This document shows positions 44,009 to 53,028 of a stretch of DNA of 64,000 nt, in pieces. The position numbers were made by a program, and so were the translations under genes. The stretch is taken from assembly GCF_023093595.1 (NCBI RefSeq), contig NZ_JALLIK010000108.1:62001-126000 (forward strand), written 5' to 3'. Each line of letters starts with the position of its first letter. Position 1 is the first letter of the stretch. This DNA is from Thauera aromatica_A. GTDB taxonomy: Bacteria > Pseudomonadota > Gammaproteobacteria > Burkholderiales > Rhodocyclaceae. Below the pieces are notes generated by a model. That model saw only the letters and a program-made list of their open reading frames with translations, ran no database searches and was not told the DNA's origin.

Positions 44009-45220
44009 TCACTCGGGGCGGCGGTAGCCTCCCGCGACGCCGCGCGGCGACATGACGATCTGCCACAGCTGGTTGCTGCGCGCGCGAAAGGTGCCGGCGC
44101 AGGCGAGCAGGTAGTAGCGCCACATGCGGTGGAAGCGCTCGCCGTAGCGTGCGGCGAAGCGCGGCCAGGCGGCTTCGAAGCGGGCGTGCCAGGCCATCAG
44201 GGTGCGGTCGTAGTCGGCGCCGAAGTTGTGCACGTCTTCGATGATGAAGCTGTCTTCGGCGGCGTCGGCGATCTGGCCGAGCGAGGGCAGGTCGCCATTG
44301 GGGAAGATGTAGCGGTCGATCCAGGGGTCGGTCGGGGTGCGGCGCAGATTCTTGCCGATGGTGTGGAGCAGGAACAGACCGTCCTCCTTCACGCTGCGCC
44401 GCACCATCTCGAAGAAGGCGCCGTGGTTCTTGGCGCCGACGTGCTCGAACATGCCGATCGAGGCGATGCGGTCGAAGCGTTCGTTGCCGCCGCGGTTGAA
44501 CTGGCGGTAGTCCTGCAGACGGAAGGCGACCGGCAGTCCGGCGCAGCGGCCTTGGCCATGCTCGGCCTGCTCGCGCGAGATGGTGAGGCCGACGCATTCG
44601 GCGCCGTAGTGCTCGGCGGCGAATTTCATCAGGCTGCCCCAGCCGCAACCGATGTCGAGCAGGCGCATGCCGGGTGCGAGGCCGAGCTTGCGACAGATCA
44701 GGTCGAGCTTGGCGGTCTGCGCCTGTTCCAGCGTGCCGGCGTTGGCCCAGTAGCCGCAGGTGTAGGCGAGGTGGCCGTCGAGCATGGCTTCGAAGAAGTC
44801 GTTGCCCAGATCGTAGTGCAGGGCGCCGACCTGCCAGCTACGGCGCAGGCTTTGCAGATTGAACAGGCGGGCACGGATGCCCTGCACCCGCAGCGCGCCG
44901 GTGCCGACTTTCTCGTCGAGGCGGGCGAACAGCACGCGGGCGATGAATTCGTCCAGGCGGGCGCAGTCCCACCAGCCTTCGGTGTAGCTTTCGCCCAGGC
45001 CGAGGCTGCCGCGGGCGAGGATGCGCTCCGCGGTCTGCGGGTGGTGGATCACCATGTCCCAGGGGCGTTCGCCGTTGACTTCGATGTCGGCGCCGGCGAG
45101 CAGGTCGGCGATCGCACGCAGGGCAGGCTCATGCGCGGCCCGGCCGCGCGGGGAGGCGGCCGGCGTGTCCCGGTGGCCGGCGGGGGGGCGTCCGGTGGCG
45201 GTGGTGAGCTTCGTTTCCAT
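44009..45220 (-). CDS. Cyclopropane-fatty-acyl-phospholipid synthase family SAM methyltransferase
   Basis: The 403-residue protein matches the Cfa family, which adds a methylene bridge to unsaturated membrane lipids. It has SAM motif I LLDIGCGWGSLMKFAAEHYG, VGLTISREQAEHGQ, ASIGMFEHVGAKNHGAFFEM, the bicarbonate/active-site region HTIGKNL with WIDRYIFPNGDLPSLGQI, and a C-terminal YYLLACAGTFRARSNQLWQI. The frame is open to 45376. The ATG at 45220 is chosen for its GGGAGAA ribosome site and because upstream residues lack family character. It sits between a ZIP remnant and dnaX, apparently inserted in an otherwise conserved ffs-dnaX neighbourhood. Confidence 0.88.
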   Translation of the reverse strand: METKLTTATGRPPAGHRDTPAASPRGRAAHEPALRAIADLLAGADIEVNGERPWDMVIHHPQTAERILARGSLGLGESYTEGWWDCARLDEFIARVLFARLDEKVGTGALRVQGIRARLFNLQSLRRSWQVGALHYDLGNDFFEAMLDGHLAYTCGYWANAGTLEQAQTAKLDLICRKLGLAPGMRLLDIGCGWGSLMKFAAEHYGAECVGLTISREQAEHGQGRCAGLPVAFRLQDYRQFNRGGNERFDRIASIGMFEHVGAKNHGAFFEMVRRSVKEDGLFLLHTIGKNLRRTPTDPWIDRYIFPNGDLPSLGQIADAAEDSFIIEDVHNFGADYDRTLMAWHARFEAAWPRFAARYGERFHRMWRYYLLACAGTFRARSNQLWQIVMSPRGVAGGYRRPE

Positions 45221-45460
45221 CGTTGTTCTCCCGGCGTTGGATGGAGGGAACAAGGGCGTCATTGCCTGTCCGCCGCGATCATGCCGGGCGGAAATTTTCC
45301 GCAGAGCCGTATCCAGCATAGACAGGGGGGGCGGAACGATCCAATCGCCCGGCCGGATCCTGCCGATCGCCATCAACGATGGGGCGTGCGCTTTCGTTGC
45401 GCCTGGGGTTGATCGAATGCGGCGTGGCCGGCGTGCGTCGCTCTGCTAGAATCGCCCGCC

Positions 45461-47437
45461 ATGAGCTATCAGGTCCTTGCGCGCAAGTGGCGGCCGAAAT
45501 CCTTCGCCACGTTGGTCGGTCAGGAGCACGTCGTGCGTGCGCTGACGCACGCGCTCGCCACCGGCCGGCTGCATCACGCCTGGCTGTTTACCGGTACCCG
45601 CGGCGTGGGCAAGACCACGATCAGCCGCATCCTCGCCAAGGCGCTCAACTGCGAGGCCGGCGTCAGCGCCGAGCCCTGCGGTGTATGCGAGGCCTGCCGT
45701 GCGATCGACGCCGACCGTTTTCCCGACTACGTCGAGATGGACGCCGCCTCCAACCGCGGCGTCGACGACATGGCGGCGCTGCTCGACAAGGCCGTCTATG
45801 CGCCGGTCCAGGGGCGCTACAAGGTCTACATGATCGACGAAGTGCACATGCTCACCGGGCATGCGTTCAACGCGATGCTGAAGACGCTGGAAGAGCCGCC
45901 CGCGCACGTCAAGTTCATCCTCGCCACCACCGATCCGCAGAAGATCCCGGTGACGGTGTTGAGCCGCTGCCTGCAGTTCAACCTCAAGCAGATGCCGCCG
46001 GGCCACATCGTCGATCACCTGGGGCGCATCCTCGAGGCCGAGGCGGTTCCGTTCGAGCCGGGCGCATTGCGCCATCTGGCGAAAGCGGCGGCGGGCTCGA
46101 TGCGCGATGCGCTCTCCTTGCTCGACCAGGCGATCGCGCACGGGGCCGGCCAGGTCGGGGAAGAGCAGGTCGCCCACATGCTCGGAACGGTGGGCGATGA
46201 CCACTTGTACGCGGTGCTCGATGCGCTCGCCGCCGCCGACGTTCCTGCGCTGCTCGCGGTCGCCGATGGCATGGAGGCGCGCAGCCTGTCGTTCGATGCC
46301 GCGCTGCAGACCCTGGCGACGCTGCTGCATCGCATCGCGCTGGCCCAGTTCGCGCCCGCGGCGATCGCCGACGAAGCCGAGCGCGCGCGCGTCGCCGGCT
46401 ATGCGGCCGGGTTCGATGCCGAATACCTCCAGCTCGCCTACCAGATCGCGATCCACGGTCGCGACGAGCTGGCGCTGGCGCCGGACGAGTACACCGGTTT
46501 CACGATGACGCTGCTGCGCCTGCACGCGTTCCGCCCGGAGCAGCCGCAAGCGCTCGGCGGGCCGGGGGGCGTGGCCGGGGGCGCCGGCCATGCCCGGGCG
46601 ATCCCTGCGCCGGCTGCTTCCGCTTCCGGCGCCCCCCATCCTGCGGCAGCGCCGGCATTGCCTCGCGCCGGCGGACCGATCCGGCAGGACGGCCCGCCGG
46701 CTTCGGCCGCATCCGCCGCCCCGCGCCCGGGCACGGCGGAACCGTCCGGACCGGCGCCGGCGGGGCAGGACGCGCTGGGGGCTGCGCCTGCGGCAGGGAC
46801 GGCAGCAGGGACGGTGCTCCCGTCTGCGCCGGCCGGCGAGCCGGCCGCAAGGCACGACGTGCCGCCGTGGGAGGAGCTGCCGCCGGAAGCCTACGCGGTC
46901 GACGGTGGTCGTGATGACCGCGAGCCGCCCCCGGCCGGCGCCGCCCCCCCGCCCGCCGCGGAATCTGCGCTGCGCCGCGCCGCGCCGGTCGCTCCTGCCC
47001 GCCCGGGGCTCGGTGCGGCGCCTCCGGCGCCGGGCGGGGCGGAGGCGCTGCTGGCGCAGGGCGACTGGCGCGGACTGATCAGGATGCTCGAACTCAGCGG
47101 GCTGGTGCGCGAACTGGCGCAGCACTGCGAGTGGGTCGGTGGCGATGCGAACAGCCTCCAGCTGCGCCTCGCGGCCGATCACCGTCACCTGCTGGACATG
47201 AACCGCGGTGCCCTCGATCGCCTCCAGGACCAGCTTTCGGCTGTGCTCGGGCGCAGCCTGAAGCTCCGGATCGACATTGGCGACATCGCGGGCGAGACTC
47301 CCGCGCAGCGCGATGCGATCGAGCGCCGGGCGCGCCATGCCGAGGCCGTCGCCGCACTCGAGGCCGACCCGCTGGTGCGCGACTTGATCGAACGTTTCGA
47401 CGCCACGCTCGTCGAGAATACGGTGAAACCCCTGTGA
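45461..47437 (+). CDS. dnaX: DNA polymerase III subunits gamma/tau
   Basis: DnaX is the clamp-loader ATPase; the full-length tau form also tethers the core polymerase and helicase. The 658 residues start with YQVLARKWRPKSFATLVGQE, Walker A GTRGVGKTTISRIL, a zinc-binding Cys cluster (CEAGVSAEPCGVCEAC), DEVHMLTGHAFNAMLKTLEE and the sensor SRCLQFNL. An Ala/Pro-rich linker (about 365-520) and a C-terminal tau domain follow. No slippery A-run for a programmed gamma frameshift was seen. A TAGAAT -10-like box lies 9 bases before the ATG. Confidence 0.96.
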   Translation: MSYQVLARKWRPKSFATLVGQEHVVRALTHALATGRLHHAWLFTGTRGVGKTTISRILAKALNCEAGVSAEPCGVCEACRAIDADRFPDYVEMDAASNRGVDDMAALLDKAVYAPVQGRYKVYMIDEVHMLTGHAFNAMLKTLEEPPAHVKFILATTDPQKIPVTVLSRCLQFNLKQMPPGHIVDHLGRILEAEAVPFEPGALRHLAKAAAGSMRDALSLLDQAIAHGAGQVGEEQVAHMLGTVGDDHLYAVLDALAAADVPALLAVADGMEARSLSFDAALQTLATLLHRIALAQFAPAAIADEAERARVAGYAAGFDAEYLQLAYQIAIHGRDELALAPDEYTGFTMTLLRLHAFRPEQPQALGGPGGVAGGAGHARAIPAPAASASGAPHPAAAPALPRAGGPIRQDGPPASAASAAPRPGTAEPSGPAPAGQDALGAAPAAGTAAGTVLPSAPAGEPAARHDVPPWEELPPEAYAVDGGRDDREPPPAGAAPPPAAESALRRAAPVAPARPGLGAAPPAPGGAEALLAQGDWRGLIRMLELSGLVRELAQHCEWVGGDANSLQLRLAADHRHLLDMNRGALDRLQDQLSAVLGRSLKLRIDIGDIAGETPAQRDAIERRARHAEAVAALEADPLVRDLIERFDATLVENTVKPL

Positions 47438-47573
47438 GCCCGTTGCCGGCGGGACGCCCGGCACGGCCGGTCCGCACCCCCGGCCGCTGCGTGTGGGCAC
47501 GGCCGGGCGGGGTGCCGGATCGCCTCTTGTTTGTTTTTGACCCACTCATTCCGACCGACTCGACGGAGAGCGC

Positions 47574-47900
47574 ATGATGATGAAAGGTGGCATCGCCGGC
47601 CTGATGAAGCAGGCCCAGCAAATGCAGGAAAACATGAAGAAGATGCAGGACCAGTTGGCTTCGATCGAAGTCGAGGGCCAGGCCGGCGCCGGCATGGTGA
47701 AAGTCCTGATGACCTGCAAGCACGACGTCCGCCGGGTGTCGATCGACGACTCGGTGATGGACGACAAGGAAATGCTCGAAGACCTCGTCGCCGCCGCACT
47801 CAATGATGCGGTGCGCAAGGCCGAGGCTGCCACCCAGGAGAAAATGGCCGGCGTCACCGCCGGGCTGAACCTGCCGCCGGGCATGAAGCTGCCGTTCTGA
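47574..47900 (+). CDS. ybaB: Nucleoid-associated protein, YbaB/EbfC family
   Basis: The 108-residue dimeric DNA-binding protein has the family pattern GLMKQAQQMQENMKKMQDQL (N-terminal helix) and VEGQAGAGMVKVLMTCKHDV, ending LNLPPGMKLPF. It lies in the conserved dnaX-ybaB-recR string. Three ATG codons are stacked at the start; the first is used here. The 136-base gap after dnaX holds a long GC-rich imperfect hairpin (CCGGCAC near 47459, GTGCCGG near 47513) followed by TCTTGTTTGTTTTT, which may attenuate dnaX readthrough. Confidence 0.94.
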   Translation: MMMKGGIAGLMKQAQQMQENMKKMQDQLASIEVEGQAGAGMVKVLMTCKHDVRRVSIDDSVMDDKEMLEDLVAAALNDAVRKAEAATQEKMAGVTAGLNLPPGMKLPF

Positions 47901-47914
47901 GCGGAAGGCGCGGC

Positions 47915-48508
47915 ATGATGCCTTCCAGCCTCGACGAGCTCATCGAGGCGCTGCGCTGCCTGCCCGGAGTGGGGCCGAAGTCCGCCCAGCGCATGGCTTA
48001 CCACCTGCTGCAGCGCGACCAGCGCGGCGCGGCGCGGCTCGGGCGCGCGCTCACTCACGCGCTCGAGGTGCTGCGCCATTGCGAGCGCTGCAACAGCTTC
48101 ACCGAGGAGGCGGTCTGTCCGCGCTGCGCCAATCCGCGGCGTGACGCTTCGCTGCTGTGCGTGGTCGAGATGCCCGCCGATCTGGCGATGATCGAGCAGA
48201 CCCAGGCCTACAGCGGCCTGTACTACGTGCTGATGGGGCGCCTGTCGCCGCTCGACGGCATCGGCCCGCGCGAGCTTCGCCTCGACAAGCTGATCGCGCG
48301 CGCGACCGAGGGCGGCGTGCGCGAGGTGATCCTGGCGACCAACTTCACCAACGAGGGTGAGGCGACCGCGCACACGGTCGCCGCGCTGCTGTCGGCGCGC
48401 GGCGTGGCGGTGACGCGGCTGTCGCGCGGTGTTCCCGTGGGCGGCGAGCTCGAGCATACCGACACCGGCACCATCGCCCAGGCGCTGGTCGAGCGTAAAA
48501 CGGTCTGA
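47915..48508 (+). CDS. recR: Recombination mediator protein RecR
   Basis: RecR works with RecF and RecO to load RecA at gaps. The 197 residues comprise a helix-hairpin-helix (LRCLPGVGPKSAQRMAYHLL), a four-Cys zinc finger (CERCNSFTEEAVCPRC), and a Toprim domain (LLCVVEMPADLAMIEQTQAY). The C-terminus has VTRLSRGVPVGGELEHTDTG. It starts 14 bases after ybaB, in the standard order. Confidence 0.96.
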   Translation: MMPSSLDELIEALRCLPGVGPKSAQRMAYHLLQRDQRGAARLGRALTHALEVLRHCERCNSFTEEAVCPRCANPRRDASLLCVVEMPADLAMIEQTQAYSGLYYVLMGRLSPLDGIGPRELRLDKLIARATEGGVREVILATNFTNEGEATAHTVAALLSARGVAVTRLSRGVPVGGELEHTDTGTIAQALVERKTV

Positions 48509-48623
48509 TTCCTGTCGTCGACCAGTTTGCTGCAGTGCAGAAAAACCGTGCTCGTAAGAGGGCTGTTGCAATCCTGTTTCCGCCCGGAAAGCCTTGTTCC
48601 TGCAGGTGATCCCGGCTTTTCGC

Positions 48624-48652
48624 TTTCTCTGCTGCAGCGTCTTCGCTATAAT
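48624..48652 (+). promoter_or_regulatory. Sigma-70-type promoter upstream of petABC
   Basis: A perfect TATAAT (48647-48652) is preceded at 17 bases by a weak TTTCTC -35-like hexamer (48624-48629). It lies 56 bases before the petA ATG. An AT-rich leader and a GGGAAGAGGG ribosome site follow. Confidence 0.6.
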
Positions 48653-48708
48653 CCGCCGATTGTTTTGGTATCCAAGTCTTTCGAGTTTTCCTTTCTGGGA
48701 AGAGGGTC

Positions 48709-49302
48709 ATGAGCGTTGATCAAAAGATGGACAGCAGCCGCCGCACCCTGCTGCTGGCGACGTCCGCCGCGGGCGGCGTCGCCGCGGTGGCGACCGCGGT
48801 GCCGTTTGTCGCCAGTCTGACGCCGTCCGAGCGCGCCAAGGCAGCCGGGGCGCCGGTCGAAGTGGACGTGAGCAAGCTCGCGCCGGGCGAGATGATGACG
48901 GTGGAGTGGCGCGGGAAGCCGGTCTGGATTCTGCGGCGCACGCCCGAGATGCTGGCTTCGCTGGAGCAGACCGACGGCAAGGTGAGCGATCCCGATTCGG
49001 CCAAGCCGATGCAGCCGGCCTACGCGCAGAACAAGCATCGTTCGATCAAGCCCGAATACCTGGTCGCGGTCGGCATCTGCACCCATCTCGGCTGCTCGCC
49101 GTCGGAGAAGTTCAAGATGGGCGCCGAAAGCGGTATGGGCGCCGACTGGCCGGGCGGCTTCCTGTGCCCCTGTCACGGCTCCATCTTCGATCTGGCCGGC
49201 CGCGTGTATAGCAGCATGCCGGCGCCGGACAACCTCGAAATCCCGCCGCACCACTACCTCGCGGATACCACCATTCTTGTTGGCGAAGACGGGAAGGCCT
49301 AA
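48709..49302 (+). CDS. petA: Cytochrome bc1 complex Rieske iron-sulfur subunit
   Basis: The 197-residue Rieske protein transfers electrons from ubiquinol to cytochrome c1. The N-terminus has a Tat-type signal anchor (SSRRTLLLATSAAGGVAAVA) that stays as the membrane helix. The [2Fe-2S] ligands are in CTHLGCSP and CPCHGSIFD. It is first of petA-petB-petC, 3 bases before petB, with its own promoter upstream. Confidence 0.97.
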   Translation: MSVDQKMDSSRRTLLLATSAAGGVAAVATAVPFVASLTPSERAKAAGAPVEVDVSKLAPGEMMTVEWRGKPVWILRRTPEMLASLEQTDGKVSDPDSAKPMQPAYAQNKHRSIKPEYLVAVGICTHLGCSPSEKFKMGAESGMGADWPGGFLCPCHGSIFDLAGRVYSSMPAPDNLEIPPHHYLADTTILVGEDGKA

Positions 49303-49305
49303 GCG

Positions 49306-50574
49306 ATGACAACCAAATCCCAAGCCGTGCTCGACTGGATCGACGAGCGTTTCCCGCTCACTTCGACCTGGAAGGCGCATCTGTCCGAGTACTACGCGCC
49401 GAAGAACTTCAACTTCTGGTACTTCTTCGGTTCGCTGGCGCTGCTCGTGCTGGTGATCCAGATCGTGACCGGCATCTTCCTGGTCATGCACTACAAGCCG
49501 GACGCCTCGCTCAACGCTGCCGGCGTGCCGGTGGCCTTCGCCAGCGTCGAATACATCATGCGTGAAGTGCCCGGCGGCTGGCTGATCCGCTACCTGCACT
49601 CGACCGGCGCGTCGGCGTTCTTCATCGTCGTCTACCTGCACATGTTCCGCGGCCTGCTCTATGGCTCCTACCGCAAGCCGCGCGAGCTGATCTGGATCTT
49701 CGGCACGCTGATCTTCCTCGTGCTGATGGCGGAAGCCTTCATGGGCTATCTGCTGCCGTGGGGCCAGATGTCGTTCTGGGGGGCGCAGGTCATCGTCAAC
49801 CTGTTCTCGGCGATTCCGCTGATCGGTCCCGACCTGTCGCTGGTGATCCGCGGTGATTACGTCGTCTCCGATGCCACCCTGAACCGCTTCTTCTCCTTCC
49901 ACGTCATCGCCGTGCCGCTGGTGCTGATCGGACTGGTCGTCGCCCACATCGTGGCGCTGCACGAAGTCGGCTCGAACAACCCGGACGGGGTCGAGATCAA
50001 GAAGAAGAAAGACGCCAACGGCATCCCGCTCGACGGCATTCCGTTCCACCCCTACTACACGGTGAAGGACATCGTCGGCGTCGTCGCCTTCCTGTTCTTC
50101 TTCAGTGCGGTGGTGTTCTTCGCTCCCGAAGGCGGCGGCTACTTCCTCGAGTTCAACAACTTCATCCCGGCCGATCCGCTGAAGACGCCGCCGCACATCG
50201 CGCCGGTGTGGTACTTCACGCCCTTCTACTCGATCCTGCGCGCGGTGACCTACCCGCTGTTCGGGCTCGACGCCAAGTTCTGGGGCGTGGTGGCAATGGG
50301 CGCGTCGGTGGTGATCATCGCCTTCCTGCCCTGGCTCGATCGCAGCCCGGTGAAGTCGATGCGCTACAAGGGGCCGGTGTTCAAGATCGCCGTGGCCGTC
50401 TTCGTGGTGTGCTTCTTCATCCTGGGCTACCTGGGCGTGCTGCCCCCGACCCCGGGGCGCACGCTGGTGTCGCAGATCTGCTCGGTGCTGTATTTCGCCT
50501 TCTTCCTGCTGATGCCGTGGTACAGCAAGCTCGACAAGTGCAAACCCGAACCGGAAAGGGTGACTTTCAAATGA
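49306..50574 (+). CDS. petB: Cytochrome b of the bc1 complex
   Basis: The 422-residue membrane subunit carries hemes bL and bH. It has about eight TM helices, with the heme-ligand regions RYLHSTGASAFFIVVYLHMF and FSFHVIAVPLVLIGLVVAHI. The quinol-site motif PEGG is present as FFAPEGGGYF, a variant region near residues 268-277. The N-terminus is SQAVLDWIDERFPLTSTWKA. Its stop overlaps the petC start (ATGA). Confidence 0.97.
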   Translation: MTTKSQAVLDWIDERFPLTSTWKAHLSEYYAPKNFNFWYFFGSLALLVLVIQIVTGIFLVMHYKPDASLNAAGVPVAFASVEYIMREVPGGWLIRYLHSTGASAFFIVVYLHMFRGLLYGSYRKPRELIWIFGTLIFLVLMAEAFMGYLLPWGQMSFWGAQVIVNLFSAIPLIGPDLSLVIRGDYVVSDATLNRFFSFHVIAVPLVLIGLVVAHIVALHEVGSNNPDGVEIKKKKDANGIPLDGIPFHPYYTVKDIVGVVAFLFFFSAVVFFAPEGGGYFLEFNNFIPADPLKTPPHIAPVWYFTPFYSILRAVTYPLFGLDAKFWGVVAMGASVVIIAFLPWLDRSPVKSMRYKGPVFKIAVAVFVVCFFILGYLGVLPPTPGRTLVSQICSVLYFAFFLLMPWYSKLDKCKPEPERVTFK

Positions 50575-51326
50575 AGATGCGTCTACTCAACCTGATCAAG
50601 CGCGCAGCGGCGGCCCTGCTGTTCGCTCCGGCCGTCGCGATGGCGGCCGGCGCCGCCCTGCACCTCGACAAGGCGCCGGTCAGCACCGATCCGGCTGCGC
50701 TTCAGCACGGCGCCAAGCTGTTCGTCAATTACTGCCTCAGCTGCCACAGCGCCAGCTTCACGCGCTACAACCAGCTCCAGGAGATCGGTCTGTCCGAGCA
50801 GGCGATCCGCGACAACCTGATGTTCACCGGCGAGCGCGTCGGCGACCTGATGAAGGTCGCGATGCGTCCGGCCGAGTCCAAGGTCTGGTTCGGCGTCGCG
50901 CCGCCCGACCTCACCCTGGTCGCCCGCCAGCGCGCGTCCGAGTTCGGCAGTGGTGCCGACTGGCTGTATACCTACCTGCGCCAGTTCTATCGCGATCCCG
51001 CTCGCCCGACCGGCTGGAACAACGCGATTTTCGCCAACGTGGCCATGCCGCACGTGTTCTGGCAGCTCCAGGGCGAGCAGATCGCCAAGGTGACGCAGAA
51101 TGCCGACGGCACCTCGACCACCGCTCTCGAGCTGGTGAAGCCGGGTGCGCTGGCGCCCGCCGAGTACGACAAGGCGGTCGCCGACCTGGTGTCCTTCCTG
51201 GTGTGGATGGGCGAGCCGATAGCCGACAAACGCAAGACGATCGGTGTCGTGGTGCTGATCTTCCTTGCCGGCTTGTTCGTGCTCAGCTATGCGCTGAAGA
51301 AGAACTACTGGAAGGACATTCATTGA
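50571..51326 (+). CDS. petC: Cytochrome c1 of the bc1 complex
   Basis: The 251-residue cytochrome has a signal peptide (LLNLIKRAAAALLFAPAVAM), a CXXCH heme site (CLSCHSASFTRYNQ), and the c1-type axial Met region MPHVFWQLQGEQ. One C-terminal membrane anchor (TIGVVVLIFLAGLFVLSYAL) is followed by a positive tail. The frame continues upstream through petB. The ATG at 50571 gives the correct signal peptide and overlaps the petB stop. Confidence 0.97.
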   Translation: MKMRLLNLIKRAAAALLFAPAVAMAAGAALHLDKAPVSTDPAALQHGAKLFVNYCLSCHSASFTRYNQLQEIGLSEQAIRDNLMFTGERVGDLMKVAMRPAESKVWFGVAPPDLTLVARQRASEFGSGADWLYTYLRQFYRDPARPTGWNNAIFANVAMPHVFWQLQGEQIAKVTQNADGTSTTALELVKPGALAPAEYDKAVADLVSFLVWMGEPIADKRKTIGVVVLIFLAGLFVLSYALKKNYWKDIH

Positions 51327-51375
51327 TCCTTGTCGCGGTGGGCCGCAAGGCCGTCTAGCGCGCCCTGGCCCCAGA

Positions 51376-51412
51376 CGCACCACGCGAAACCGCGTGGTGC
51401 GCTTTTGCTTTT
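51376..51412 (+). terminator. Rho-independent terminator after petC
   Basis: GCACCACGCG (51377-51386) pairs with CGCGTGGTGC (51391-51400) around an AAAC loop, followed by GCTTTTGCTTTT. It separates the petABC transcript from sspA, whose ATG lies 22 bases later. Confidence 0.85.
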
Positions 51413-51433
51413 GAATTCCGGAGTGGCAACATC

Positions 51434-52030
51434 ATGATGAACCTGTATTCCGGCACGACCGATCCGTTCAGTCACCGCTGCCGGATCGTGCTGTTCGAAA
51501 AGGGAATGGACTTCGAGGTCATCGACGTCGATCTCTACAACAAACCCGAAGACATCGCCGTCATCAACCCCTACAACCGCGTGCCGGTGCTGGTCGATCG
51601 CGACCTCGTGCTGTACGAGGCCAACATCATCAACGAGTACATCGACGAGCGCTTCCCGCATCCGCAGCTGATGCCGCCCGACCCGATCATGCGCGCGCGC
51701 GCGCGCCAACTGCTGCACACGTTCGAGCAGGAGCTGTTCACCCACCTCGAAGCGCTCGAGGCCGCACAGAAGGGCGTCGACAAGGTCCGGGTCCATGTGC
51801 GCGACCACCTGACCCAACTCGCCCCGGTGTTCACCAAGCAGAAGTACATGCTGGGCGACGAATTTTCCATGCTCGATGTGGCGATCGCGCCCCTGCTGTG
51901 GCGCCTCGAGCACTACGGCATCGAGCTGCCGAAAGCCGCCGCGCCGCTCATGAAGTACGCCGAGCGCATTTTCAGCCGTCAGGGTTTCATCGATGCGCTG
52001 ACGCCGTCCGAAAAGGTCATGCGCCGTTGA
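51434..52030 (+). CDS. sspA: Stringent starvation protein A (GST fold)
   Basis: SspA is a glutathione-S-transferase-fold protein that binds RNA polymerase during starvation. The 198 residues show MNLYSGTTDPFSHRCRIVLF, NPYNRVPVLVDRDLVLYEAN and YMLGDEFSMLDVAIAPLLWR. The order petABC-sspA-sspB is conserved in beta- and gammaproteobacteria, which separates it from ordinary GSTs. ATG-ATG start; the second is equally possible. Confidence 0.94.
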   Translation: MMNLYSGTTDPFSHRCRIVLFEKGMDFEVIDVDLYNKPEDIAVINPYNRVPVLVDRDLVLYEANIINEYIDERFPHPQLMPPDPIMRARARQLLHTFEQELFTHLEALEAAQKGVDKVRVHVRDHLTQLAPVFTKQKYMLGDEFSMLDVAIAPLLWRLEHYGIELPKAAAPLMKYAERIFSRQGFIDALTPSEKVMRR

Positions 52031-52094
52031 GGGGCCGACCTGAAGCGGGGAGGGCGGGGGCGCGATCGTGCTCCGCCTCCCCTGTGGAGATCCG

Positions 52095-52535
52095 ATGACG
52101 ACTGTTTCGACCAAGCCTTACCTGCTGCGCGCCATCTGGGAGTGGTGCGTCGACCAGGGGTTCACCCCTTACCTCGCGACCCGGGTGGATGCGCACACGC
52201 GGGTTCCCCCCGGCTATGCCCGCGACGGGCAGCTGGTGCTGAATCTCTCGCCCGATGCGACCTCCCAGCTCCAGATGGACAACGACACCATCTCCTTCCA
52301 GGCCCGCTTCGGCGGCGCCGCCCATGCGCTGGTGATTCCGGTGGCGAACGTGATCGCCATCTATGCACGCGAAAACGGCCAGGGCATGGCGTTCGAGCCC
52401 GAGGGGGAGGCCGGCGAGGAGGCGGCCGAAGACATGGCCGAGGTCAGCGCCGAACTGGCGCAGGAGCGCAGCGAAGCGCCGTCGCCCGAAACGCCGCGCC
52501 CCGCGCGCGGGAGCCATCTGAAGGTCGTGAAGTAA
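52095..52535 (+). CDS. sspB: ClpXP protease specificity-enhancing factor SspB
   Basis: SspB delivers ssrA-tagged proteins to ClpXP. The 146 residues comprise the substrate-binding fold (KPYLLRAIWEWCVDQGFTPY; VNLSP-like LNLSPDATSQLQMDN; VIPVANVIAIYARENGQGM), an acidic variable linker, and the C-terminal ClpX-docking peptide GSHLKVVK. The ATG at 52095 is chosen over an earlier in-frame ATG because it gives the family start. It follows sspA by 64 bases. Confidence 0.94.
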   Translation: MTTVSTKPYLLRAIWEWCVDQGFTPYLATRVDAHTRVPPGYARDGQLVLNLSPDATSQLQMDNDTISFQARFGGAAHALVIPVANVIAIYARENGQGMAFEPEGEAGEEAAEDMAEVSAELAQERSEAPSPETPRPARGSHLKVVK

Positions 52536-52545
52536 GGAGAGACGG

Positions 52546-53028
52546 ATGCCGGATCTGGTGTGGAGCGACGAACTCGAGAACGATCTCGCGCCGATGGACG
52601 ACACCCATCGCGAATTCGTCGCCAGTTACAACGCCCTGCTCGCAGCCGCGCCGGAAGACATGCTGGCCGCGTTCGACACGCTGGTCGCGCAGGCGAAGGC
52701 GCATTTCGACCTCGAAAACGGCTGGATGGAGGCGGTCGACTTCCCCGGCTGCCACCGCGCCGAGCACGACCGCGTGCTGACGGTGATGCAGGACGTCCGC
52801 CAGCGCATGGCGCGCGGCGACCTGTTCTTCGCCAGGCGCCTGATCGAAGAGTTGCCGGCATGGTTCCGCAACCATGTCAACGGCATGGATGCGGCGCTCG
52901 CCTTCCATCTGGCGAGCATCGGCTTCGACGTCGCCAGCGGGACCTGCACGCCGCCGCTCGATGCGGCGGGCGGCGCGCGCGGCTGCGCCTGCGCCGTGCT
53001 CAGCGCGGAAGGCGGAACGGAAAGCTGA
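52546..53028 (+). CDS. Bacteriohemerythrin
   Basis: The 160-residue hemerythrin-domain protein binds O2 at a di-iron site. The iron-ligand pattern is visible as the His of DDTHREF, HFDLENGWME, HRAEHD and a later AWFRNHVNGMD. A Gly/Cys-rich C-terminal tail (GCACAVL) is unusual. It begins 10 bases after sspB. Its last 29 bases overlap the 3' end of the opposing dadA gene. Roles in O2 delivery or sensing are known for the family; none is proven here. Confidence 0.88.
   Translation: MPDLVWSDELENDLAPMDDTHREFVASYNALLAAAPEDMLAAFDTLVAQAKAHFDLENGWMEAVDFPGCHRAEHDRVLTVMQDVRQRMARGDLFFARRLIEELPAWFRNHVNGMDAALAFHLASIGFDVASGTCTPPLDAAGGARGCACAVLSAEGGTES

Noticed and set aside
46560..46600. Programmed frameshift making the gamma form of DnaX
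   Set aside because: No A-rich slippery heptamer was found in dnaX; the G-runs in the linker lack the known signal structure.
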